NCBI RefSeq assembly: GCF_034180645.1
Contig: NZ_JAXFNY010000015.1
Span: 1 to 64,000 of the forward strand
Length of the DNA stretch: 64,000 bases
Direction: 5' to 3'
From: Mobiluncus sp034180645
Lineage (GTDB): Bacteria > Actinomycetota > Actinomycetes > Actinomycetales > Actinomycetaceae
Positions 57,064 to 64,000 of the stretch are shown in pieces (the first letter of the stretch is position 1; each line of letters begins with the position of its first letter). The notes beneath the pieces were generated by a model that saw nothing but the letters and a program-made list of their open reading frames with translations, did not search any database and was not told the DNA's origin. Position numbers and translations under genes: made by a program.

Positions 57064-59145
57064 ATGGGTTCAACGTTTTCATCGCTGAACGCCGGACTGA
57101 CCGGTCTTTACGCAGCCCAACGTCTCATCGAGGTTTCCGGGCAGAACATCAACAACTTGAATACTCCTGGGTACACCCGCCAGCGTGTCGAACAGCGGGC
57201 TCTCGGTATCGGTTCGGAACCGTCTATCTTTGCAGGTTCCGTCCCCCAGGGCGGCGGCGTAGAGATTACCCGTATCCGTCGGCTCGACGATTTCTTTTTG
57301 GATGCGAAACTGCGTTTAGAGACCGGCCGTGCCGCGGGCACCAAAGAGACCAGCATCGCTTGGAAAGGCATCGAGTCCGCGATGGACGAGCTGGGTCGGA
57401 TGTCGGTTTCCGATTCCATGCGTACTTTCTTTAAGTCTTGGGGAGACGTCAACAATAACTCCGATAACCGCGGGGCGCGCGCCGCCACCTTGGGGGCCGC
57501 CGAAGCCTTGGTCACCAATATTAAGACCGGCTACACGCACATTAACGACCTGTGGAAGAACGGGCGCGAACAGCTCGACGCGCTGGTGGCCGACTTGAAC
57601 ACCACGATGGATTCTGTCCAAAAGCTCAATGACCGTATCCGCAAGGCTACCGTGGCTGGCGGCAACATTAGCGGCGCGGTCAACCACCTGAAAGATGAAC
57701 GTGACCAGCTGATCCTGCATATTTCCGAGCTGACCGGCGCTACCGTGCGGCAGGGCTATTCGGTGTACACGAAAGAAAACGCACCGCACCCCAATATGAT
57801 TGGACAGGCCTACGACGACGGCACCGTGGAAGTCATGCTCGGCGGGAACTCCCTGGTCGGTAAAGACTACGTGAACCACTTTGAGGTGGAAGGCGCCCGC
57901 GATATGGCCGGCATTGACTCGGCTCCACGAGACAAGTACAAGGCCGCGGTTGATGCCCTGATAGCCGGGGGTAAGGGTACCGATACAACGTTTGACTACC
58001 ACGGCCAGAAAATTCAGCAATATCAAGCGCATGTGCAGCGCTACGAAGTCGGCGACAAGATTCTGGACTCTGCCGGCAACGTGGTAAAGACTCTGGGCTC
58101 CGGCGATCCCGAAGTCGGCACCAAATATGTGGCGTTTTACGATATGAAAGCTGTCCAAGAGGGCGGCGCGAAACTGAAAGATGCCAAAGTAGGCGGCACC
58201 GAGCAAGGCTTTACCGAATTCACGTTTATGAAGGACGAGGGTCCGGTGCGGCTGCGCTGGGCACTCGGCGGACACATGGTCGCCATTGAGGACGGGACTA
58301 TCGGCGGGTTAATGCAAAACCTGAAGCCGGCCCAGTTCCCCGGCATTTCCGGCACCATCGGCAACGGCGGGGCTTGGGCGGAAACCGGCAAGCTCTACAA
58401 CGACTTGGCGACCAATATCGCCACCGAAATTAACGCGATTCACGCCAACAACACCGGCGAAGGCGGGACGAACAACACCAAGACCCTGGTCACCAAAGAA
58501 ACCAAGTTCTTCAAGGTAGATTTGTCCGAGCCCGAAACTATTGAAAACCCCCCCGGTTCGGGTACCTTCGTGAAGAACCCGAACCGCATGACTGACATCG
58601 GTACTCCGCTACAGCGTAGCGATTTCAAGACTGACGAAGCCTACGATGCGGCTGTTAAAAAGGCCGTATCCGATTTGGAAGTTGCGAATCCTGGCTCTGC
58701 CATAGTGTACGAAAACATGAAAGAAGACGGCGGGGACTTCTTTAAGTTCGCCGCCACCGACAACAGTCTGCCCGCCGCCATGCGCTTGTCCGTTGCCATC
58801 AAAGACCCCCAGATGATTGCTGCTGGCCAGTACACCAACGGGGTCTATGACGGCTCGGTTTCCCTGGCTTTGGGCAACCGTCAAGACGCGCCGACCTCGG
58901 CTATGAACGAATGGTCTAAATCGGTGGTAGATATCGGTGTTCACGCCAAGAGCGCCGACGACAAGCACACTTTAGCGGAGCAAACGCGACTTATCGCCGA
59001 ACAACGGCAAAAGTCACAAAGCTCTGTTGACATGAATGAAGAAGTTATTAACCTGATACAGGGTCAGCACGCCTACGCGGGCGCGGCACGCATCATGAGT
59101 ACTGTTAACATGATGCTTGAGGCCCTCATCAACCTAGGTAGGTGA
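57064..59145 (+). CDS. flgK: Hook-filament junction protein FlgK
   Basis: 693 residues, at the long end for FlgK. N-terminus FSSLNAGLTGLYAAQRLIEV, SGQNINNLNTPGYTRQRVEQ; C-terminus SSVDMNEEVINLIQGQHAYA, GAARIMSTVNMMLEALINLG. The centre carries variable surface domains. GCCGATGA (56987-56994), 70 nt upstream, matches the FliA -10 at seven of eight positions, but no clear -35 accompanies it. Overlaps flgL by 4 nt. Confidence 0.96.
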   Translation: MGSTFSSLNAGLTGLYAAQRLIEVSGQNINNLNTPGYTRQRVEQRALGIGSEPSIFAGSVPQGGGVEITRIRRLDDFFLDAKLRLETGRAAGTKETSIAWKGIESAMDELGRMSVSDSMRTFFKSWGDVNNNSDNRGARAATLGAAEALVTNIKTGYTHINDLWKNGREQLDALVADLNTTMDSVQKLNDRIRKATVAGGNISGAVNHLKDERDQLILHISELTGATVRQGYSVYTKENAPHPNMIGQAYDDGTVEVMLGGNSLVGKDYVNHFEVEGARDMAGIDSAPRDKYKAAVDALIAGGKGTDTTFDYHGQKIQQYQAHVQRYEVGDKILDSAGNVVKTLGSGDPEVGTKYVAFYDMKAVQEGGAKLKDAKVGGTEQGFTEFTFMKDEGPVRLRWALGGHMVAIEDGTIGGLMQNLKPAQFPGISGTIGNGGAWAETGKLYNDLATNIATEINAIHANNTGEGGTNNTKTLVTKETKFFKVDLSEPETIENPPGSGTFVKNPNRMTDIGTPLQRSDFKTDEAYDAAVKKAVSDLEVANPGSAIVYENMKEDGGDFFKFAATDNSLPAAMRLSVAIKDPQMIAAGQYTNGVYDGSVSLALGNRQDAPTSAMNEWSKSVVDIGVHAKSADDKHTLAEQTRLIAEQRQKSQSSVDMNEEVINLIQGQHAYAGAARIMSTVNMMLEALINLGR

Positions 59146-60128
59146 CTGACATGATTACCCGCATGACAACCTCTATGATGGCTGGCACTACGCTGGCTAC
59201 GATTCAGCGCAACTTTAACCGCCTGGCTGATGTAAACAAGCAGCTGTCCTCGGGCAAGCGCATGTCTTTCGCCTCCGACGATCCGGCCTCCTCCGTCTCC
59301 TCTATGCGCCTACGCAAGGAGCTGGCCGCGACCGAGCAGTTCAAGCGCAACATCAGTGACGCGAACTCCTGGCTGGCGACTTCGGACGCCGCCATGCAAT
59401 CCGTTGCGGATCGCTACACGGAAGCCCGGACCTTGCTGATTAACTCTATTGACGGAGCTTTGGGAGACAAATCCCAAGGAGCTCTGGCCGCGCAACTGCG
59501 CAAGATTGCCGAATCTATCATGTCACAGGCTAACTCAACCTACCTGGGACGCACCGTTTTTGCCGGTAACTCGGATAAGGGCCTGGTGTTTAAGACGGGT
59601 CAGGACGCGGACGGGGACACCCTGTTCCTCGCCGCCGAGAAAGACGAAATCACCGCTAAGACTGTTGATCGCCGTATCGATGCGGACACGACTGTGCAAG
59701 CCAACGTAGACGGTAACGAACTGTTCGGCACCGGCACTATTGAATGGGATGGCACCACCCTGAAAACGGACAACAACCCGTCAGTCATGAACCTTCTGAT
59801 TGCGGCTGCCCAAATTTTGGAATCCCCGGCCGGTCCGGCAGGCGAGAACCGCCAGAAGATTGAGTCCATCCAAAAGGAACTGGGCGAACGTTTCGCGAAA
59901 CTCCAGGAAGCACAATCCGCGGTCGGCGCCCGGCACAAGCAGGTTCTGGAAGCGCAAAACAGCGTCGTTTTTGACCTGCAGCAGGTCAAAGGCCAGATTT
60001 CTGACGTAGAGGATATCGACATCCAAAAGGTCACGATTGACATGTCCCTAGCTTCGATGGCTTATCAAGCATCTCTCAGTTCAACGCAGCGTGTCGTGCA
60101 GCCAACTTTGCTAGACTACTTACGATGA
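59142..60128 (+). CDS. flgL: Hook-filament junction protein FlgL
   Basis: 328 residues with flagellin-like ends: ITRMTTSMMAGTTLATIQRN, LNRLADVNKQLSSGKRMSFA-type (FNRLADVNKQLSSGKRMS) start, DDPASSVSSMRLRKELAATE, and a C-terminal helix LASMAYQASLSSTQRVVQPT. Sits between FlgK and the filament. Coupled to flgK and fliW by 4-nt overlaps. Confidence 0.96.
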   Translation: MTDMITRMTTSMMAGTTLATIQRNFNRLADVNKQLSSGKRMSFASDDPASSVSSMRLRKELAATEQFKRNISDANSWLATSDAAMQSVADRYTEARTLLINSIDGALGDKSQGALAAQLRKIAESIMSQANSTYLGRTVFAGNSDKGLVFKTGQDADGDTLFLAAEKDEITAKTVDRRIDADTTVQANVDGNELFGTGTIEWDGTTLKTDNNPSVMNLLIAAAQILESPAGPAGENRQKIESIQKELGERFAKLQEAQSAVGARHKQVLEAQNSVVFDLQQVKGQISDVEDIDIQKVTIDMSLASMAYQASLSSTQRVVQPTLLDYLR

Positions 60129-60577
60129 GCACCAACGACGAAGTTACCGAAAACACTGAACAAGCCGGCGACGGCGAGGAATTTCCGACGCTCAAAATCC
60201 GGATGGTTCGGCCCATGCCAGGCCTGGAAAGCCACCTGGATTTTAGCCTCTCTGCGGTTGACGAAACTGGGGTTTTGTGGACACTGAAGTCCATCATTGA
60301 CCCCAATGTTCGTCTGTTCGCGGTTCCCCCGGTGGCATTCTTTGACGGATACACCCCGATTATTCCCTCCTCCGCGAGGGAACGTGTCGAGATAAAAGAG
60401 GGCGAAGAACCCTTTATCCTGGTCATCGTGCACCCGGCATCCGGTTCGTACCCCCACACGGCAAACCTGCTGGCACCCCTGGTCATTAATCCAGAGAACA
60501 TGAGTGCGATACAGGTCGTGCTCGAGGATCAGGACTGGCCGTTGCAGGCACCTATCGGCGACCCCAAGGAATCCTAA
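60125..60577 (+). CDS. fliW: Flagellar assembly factor FliW
   Basis: Binds flagellin and antagonises CsrA, coupling filament assembly to flagellin translation. 150 residues; after a ~20-residue acidic lead comes the FliW fold: RPMPGLESHLDFSLSAVDET, GVLWTLKSIIDPNVRLFAVP and, later, HTANLLAPLVINPENMSAIQ. Adjacent to flgL with a 4-nt overlap, a common position. The csrA partner is at 26518. Confidence 0.92.
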   Translation: MSTNDEVTENTEQAGDGEEFPTLKIRMVRPMPGLESHLDFSLSAVDETGVLWTLKSIIDPNVRLFAVPPVAFFDGYTPIIPSSARERVEIKEGEEPFILVIVHPASGSYPHTANLLAPLVINPENMSAIQVVLEDQDWPLQAPIGDPKES

Positions 60578-60643
60578 AATTCGGTTTTCGGTACCACGAT
60601 GACCTTTCAGCGCCCCGGCATGAGCCGTGGCGCTATGGTGGTT

Positions 60644-61906
60644 TCAAAACTCGGCAATGTCGGTGCGGTAGTGCGAATTATCCAGGTTGATGTTCTCTAG
60701 CGCCCGATAAGCGCGCTGCCGGGCTTCATTCAAGTCACTTCCCCGCGCGACTACTGACAGTACCCGCCCCCCGTTGGCAACGACCTGACCGGAATCATCG
60801 ACCTTCGTACCCGCATGAATAACGTGAACCCCAGGCACCTGACTCGCGGCCTCAAGACCGGTGATGACACCGCCCTTCACGGGTGCCTGCGGATAGCCGG
60901 AGGCAGCCAACACCACATTCACCACCGCCTCATCGCTGACCTTGAGCTGCGGGGCCGCCGCCAGGTTACCCTCTGCCGCCGCCGCCAACAGCGCTAACAA
61001 ATCCGTGTCCAGGCGTTCAAGCACCGACTGGGTCTCCGGGTCTCCAAACCGAACATTAAACTCGACCACCCGCGGACCGCGTGAAGTCAAAGCCAAACCT
61101 ACGTACAGCAAACCGATAAATTCACAGCCCTGGTTAGCCAGCACGCTGCACACCGGCAGGGCGATTTCTTGGGCCACCCGTTGCTCCAGGCCCTCTGGAG
61201 CCCACGGTAGCGGCGAGTAGGCGCCCATACCGCCCGTGTTGGGCCCCTCGTTGTGGTCGTAAGCACGTTTGTAATCCTGGGCAGCGGGCAGAGCAACCGC
61301 GTCGTGACCATCGCAGATACAGAACACCGAGGCTTCGGGCCCGTCCAGGAATTCTTCAATCACGACGGCGGGCTCGTGGGGATTCGCCATAGCCTCAATA
61401 CAGGCGGCGGCATGGGCCACGGCGGTATCAAAGTCAGACGTCACCACCACGCCTTTGCCGGCAGCCAAACCGTCTTGCTTCACCACGTAAGGAGTCCCGA
61501 AACGCTGCAAAGCATCGCGCGCCTCGTCCAAAGTGCGGCAGGCTACCGAGGCGGCGGTAGCGACCCGAGCCTGCTGCATTATCGTCTTCGCGAACGCTTT
61601 GGAACCCTCCAAACGGGCGGCCAAACGTCCAGGACCGAAAACTCGGTAACCCGCCTCACGTAGGACATCAGCAACGCCTTTGACCAGCGGGGCTTCCGGC
61701 CCAATGACCACCAGGTCGGGACGCAGAGACTGGGCCAGTTCCAGCACCTGTGCCGGGTCATCAGCCACGCATTCCACGTTTTCGCCCACCGCGGCGGTAC
61801 CGGGATTACCGGGGGCAATCCACAGTTTCTCCAACAGATTTGATTTCGCAATAGCCCTGGCCAACGCGTGTTCACGCCCGCCGCTTCCCAAAAGTAAAAC
61901 CTTCAC
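60644..61906 (-). CDS. purD: Phosphoribosylamine-glycine ligase
   Basis: ATP-dependent glycinamide ribonucleotide synthesis. 420 residues: MKVLLLGSGGREHALARAIA, PVVK-like YVVKQDGLAAGKGVVVTSDF, GMGAYSPLPWAPEGLEQRV and EFNVRFGDPETQSVLERLDT. The start is GTG at 61906 with TAAACT seven bases upstream and no ribosome site, implying a leaderless message. It converges with fliW and is separate from the purine operon at 14-18 kb. A possible shared stem (AGCGCC/GGCGCT) lies in the 66-nt gap to fliW. Confidence 0.97.
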   Translation of the reverse strand: MKVLLLGSGGREHALARAIAKSNLLEKLWIAPGNPGTAAVGENVECVADDPAQVLELAQSLRPDLVVIGPEAPLVKGVADVLREAGYRVFGPGRLAARLEGSKAFAKTIMQQARVATAASVACRTLDEARDALQRFGTPYVVKQDGLAAGKGVVVTSDFDTAVAHAAACIEAMANPHEPAVVIEEFLDGPEASVFCICDGHDAVALPAAQDYKRAYDHNEGPNTGGMGAYSPLPWAPEGLEQRVAQEIALPVCSVLANQGCEFIGLLYVGLALTSRGPRVVEFNVRFGDPETQSVLERLDTDLLALLAAAAEGNLAAAPQLKVSDEAVVNVVLAASGYPQAPVKGGVITGLEAASQVPGVHVIHAGTKVDDSGQVVANGGRVLSVVARGSDLNEARQRAYRALENINLDNSHYRTDIAEF

Positions 61907-61912
61907 AATTTC

Positions 61913-61918
61913 AGTTTA
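61913..61918 (-). promoter_or_regulatory. Promoter -10 for leaderless purD
   Basis: TTGAAC-N15-TAAACT on the minus strand, with the -10 ending seven bases before the GTG start. Same geometry as nadE, tmk and csrA. Confidence 0.5.
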
Positions 61919-61974
61919 ATAGCTTTTTAGGCTGTTCAATAATAGGAGTAAAATTTTGCTTTCGGGGCGACTGT

Positions 61975-61980
61975 TAGGAT
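61975..61980 (+). promoter_or_regulatory. -10 element for leaderless tmk
   Basis: TAGGAT ends seven bases before the ATG at 61987, and no ribosome site lies between. The 80-nt gap to the divergent purD must hold both promoters. Confidence 0.4.
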
Positions 61981-61986
61981 GTGGGT

Positions 61987-62706
61987 ATGTCGTTTACAGA
62001 AGCGCTCGGAATGGGCGAGTTTCGCCCGCAAACTAACGTTGATTTTGGACGCGTGGCCGAAATTCGTCCCACCCAGGGTCTGTTTGTGGCGTTTGAGGGC
62101 TGCGACGGAGTGGGCAAGACCACCCAGATCGCGCGGGCTGCCTCGTGGGTGCGGGAACAGGGCTGGGAAGTCATCGAGACGCGTGAGCCGGGCGGGACCG
62201 ACCTGGGGGTGGCTCTGCGCCAGCTGCTGCTGGACGCGGGGGACGTATCGGCTCGTGCCGAGGCGCTGCTGTTTGCGGCTGACCGTGCCCAACACGTGCA
62301 CAAACTCATCATTCCCGCTATTAACGATGGCAAAGTCGTGATTACTGACCGCTACCTCGCGTCCTCTATCGCCTATCAGGGGCACGGGCGGGAACTCGGT
62401 GCCCGGGAAATCCGCGATTTGTCCATGTGGGCGACGGGGGGATTGGTTCCGAATCTGACGGTGCTGCTGGACCTGGACCCTGAGGTCGCGGCGGCTCGCC
62501 AGGCTGCCGACGCCTCCCTGGGCAGCCCGGACCGGATGGAACGCGCCGGACTCGACTTTCAAAAGCGCGTCCGAGAGGATTTCCTGCGGATGAGTGACGG
62601 CCAGGATACTTGGCTGGTCATTGACGCGAGCCTCCCGGTAGAGGAAATCGCCACCCAGGTGCGACTACGCCTGGCTCAGCTCCTGCCAGTCATCAAGTCC
62701 TGGTGA
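61987..62706 (+). CDS. tmk: Thymidylate kinase
   Basis: Phosphorylates dTMP to dTDP. 239 residues; P-loop EGCDGVGKTT (37-46), dTMP-binding REPGGTDLG, the DRY-type ITDRYLASSIAYQGHGR and LDLDPEVAAARQ. About 30 residues precede the usual start of the fold (GLFVAFEG). A GTG at 61981 is an alternative start; the ATG at 61987 is preferred because of the -10 position. Followed after 22 nt by holB, a common pairing. Confidence 0.95.
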   Translation: MSFTEALGMGEFRPQTNVDFGRVAEIRPTQGLFVAFEGCDGVGKTTQIARAASWVREQGWEVIETREPGGTDLGVALRQLLLDAGDVSARAEALLFAADRAQHVHKLIIPAINDGKVVITDRYLASSIAYQGHGRELGAREIRDLSMWATGGLVPNLTVLLDLDPEVAAARQAADASLGSPDRMERAGLDFQKRVREDFLRMSDGQDTWLVIDASLPVEEIATQVRLRLAQLLPVIKSW

Positions 62707-62728
62707 GCCGGAAAGTTGCGGTGAACCC

Positions 62729-64000
62729 ATGAGCATCAACCCCAGCGGCGGCGTGTGGGCCGAGGTAGCCGGACAAACCCGAGCTATCTCACAGTTCTCC
62801 CAGGCGGCCGTGGCCGCCCGGAATCTCATCGCGGCCCAAGACCGCCCTGCTGACCCCGTAACCTCTCCAGAAAACGCCGCGCCAGCTGCGCGGACGGACA
62901 CAGGCACCAACCTCGCGGCCATGACACATTCCTGGCTGGTGGTCGGCCCGCCCGGTTCGGGACGCTCCACCGCCGCCAAAGCCTTCGCCGCCGCCTTGGA
63001 ATGTGAGGACCCGAACAACCCCGGCTGCGGGATCTGTGCGGCCTGCCGCGACGTGCGCCAAGGCACCCACGCTGATGTCAGCGTCATGACCACCGAAATG
63101 GTCGAAATCAAGTTTGATGATGTGAAAGCCCTGGTCCAGCAGGCCTACCGGCGGCCCGTCCGCGGAGAATGGAACATCATCATCATCGAAGACTACGACC
63201 GCATGAGCGAATACAGCTCCAACCTGCTGTTGAAATCCATTGAGGAACCCCCCGAACGCACCATCTGGGTGCTGTGCGCCCCCAGTGCCGCCGACGTGCT
63301 CTCGACAGTTCGCTCCCGCACCCGCCTGGTGCAACTCAGCCTGCCCAGCCCTGCCGCCGTGGCGGAACTGCTGGTTCGTCAAGACGCCTCCATCAGTCCC
63401 GAATTAGCGGCTGAAGTCGCTGCGGCCGCCGAATCACATGTGGGACGGGCGCGGGCTTTGGCTTATGACCCGCAGCTGCGCTCTGAACGGCTGGGTGTGC
63501 TGCGGATGATTGCTCAGATGAACTCCAGCGCCGAGGCGATGTGGACCGCCGCCGCCCTGGTGAAACTGGTAGACAAGCAAGCCGAGGCCCTACGCGGTGC
63601 CAACGACCGGGAGGAACGCGCGAAAGTCCTGGAGGCTTTTGGTTTGGCGGCCGACACGCCCGATTCCCGACTGCCCCGGGACGTGAAGTCAGCCCTGCGG
63701 GGAGCTAAGCTCAGCGAGACCGATGCGCACCGGCGAGCCCGGCGGGCCAGCTTTGACACTTGGGATCGAGTTTTGGGCGACATTTCAGGTTTTTACCGCG
63801 ATGTCATGCTGGCACAAGCGGGGTCGCCCCAGCCGCGTATCAATCTGTCGCGACCTGCCGGTGAGCTGGTCGATGCTTACGTGGCTCGGGTCGGGACCGG
63901 ACCGCAGCCCCTAGCCCAAACCACAGCCCGGTTAGAGGCGATTCGCAGGGCTAGGCGCCGCCTGATGGGAAACGGCAACGTCACCCTGGACATCGAGGCG
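62729..64000 (+). CDS. holB: DNA polymerase III delta-prime subunit, 3' end outside window
   Basis: Clamp-loader subunit. The reading frame is open from the ATG at 62729 to the end of the window: 424 codons without a stop, so the C-terminus is missing here. The AAA+ fold is visible: modified Walker A GPPGSGRST (73-81) with Arg in place of Lys, as expected for a delta-prime that does not hydrolyse ATP; a four-cysteine zinc module (CEDPNNPGCGICAACRD); Walker B-like IIIIEDYDRMSEYSSNLLLK; KSIEEPPERTIW; and SRT in place of the usual SRC. 22 nt after tmk. Confidence 0.93.
   Translation, partial: MSINPSGGVWAEVAGQTRAISQFSQAAVAARNLIAAQDRPADPVTSPENAAPAARTDTGTNLAAMTHSWLVVGPPGSGRSTAAKAFAAALECEDPNNPGCGICAACRDVRQGTHADVSVMTTEMVEIKFDDVKALVQQAYRRPVRGEWNIIIIEDYDRMSEYSSNLLLKSIEEPPERTIWVLCAPSAADVLSTVRSRTRLVQLSLPSPAAVAELLVRQDASISPELAAEVAAAAESHVGRARALAYDPQLRSERLGVLRMIAQMNSSAEAMWTAAALVKLVDKQAEALRGANDREERAKVLEAFGLAADTPDSRLPRDVKSALRGAKLSETDAHRRARRASFDTWDRVLGDISGFYRDVMLAQAGSPQPRINLSRPAGELVDAYVARVGTGPQPLAQTTARLEAIRRARRRLMGNGNVTLDIEA

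Noticed and set aside
1..64000. CRISPR array
   Set aside because: No regularly spaced direct repeats with unique spacers were seen; the repeats found are dispersed or palindromic.

Overview
The window comes from a flagellated actinobacterium. GC is moderate to high, and many genes start with GTG or appear to lack a leader. Actinobacterial signatures include a PurS/PurQ/PurL set, a bacterial SCP orthologue and a two-domain NadE. A complete Gram-positive flagellar and chemotaxis cluster (FlbD, FliW/CsrA, no L- or P-ring genes) in this background fits the curved anaerobic Actinomycetaceae genus Mobiluncus. The genus is an inference from gene content; no 16S sequence is present.

Layout. (1) 0.3-6.5 kb holds a canonical flagellin on the minus strand, a flagellin with a long N-terminal extension, a CDGSH iron-sulfur protein, and two divergent flagellin-like proteins on the plus strand separated by an SCP-like gene. 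(2) 6.6-18.6 kb is housekeeping: galT-galK, nadE, gdhA, ahpC and purC-purS-purQ-purL. (3) 18.6-19.4 kb is non-coding and rich in inverted repeats, including one copy of a 190-bp dispersed repeat. (4) 19.4-26.3 kb carries the chemotaxis genes cheA-cheW and cheB-cheR-cheY-cheX-cheY-cheX-like, all minus. (5) 26.5-27.3 kb has csrA, then the second 190-bp repeat and a perfect 54-bp palindrome. (6) 27.5-51.5 kb is one long minus-strand flagellar run: flgBC-fliEFGHIJ-NlpC/P60-fliK-flgDE-flbD-motAB-fliLMNOPQR-flhBA-flhF-like. (7) 52.3-60.6 kb holds the late genes: fliD-fliS-small ORF and fliA (minus), and flgN-flgK-flgL-fliW (plus). (8) 60.6-64 kb has purD, tmk and a holB gene cut by the window end.

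How the genes fit together. MS ring, C ring, export gate and ATPase, hook, stator, filament, cap, chaperones and the flagellar sigma factor are all present. TAAA-N15-GCCGATAA-like promoters precede flagellin, fliA, fliD and possibly cheA, consistent with a FliA regulon that includes fliA itself. CsrA plus FliW, with two GGA-loop hairpins in the flagellin leader (one covering the ribosome binding site), suggests translational control of flagellin like that of Bacillus hag. CheX-type phosphatases replace CheZ. No chemoreceptor, flgM, cheD, flgF or flgG is seen in the window.

Unusual points: NadE has lost all glutaminase catalytic residues; FliM lacks the N-terminal CheY-P-binding peptide; the FlhF-position protein has no P-loop; FliP, CsrA, FliA and one flagellin carry long extra segments; an NlpC/P60 hydrolase sits in the flagellar operon; and a modular family of intergenic repeats interrupts the region.
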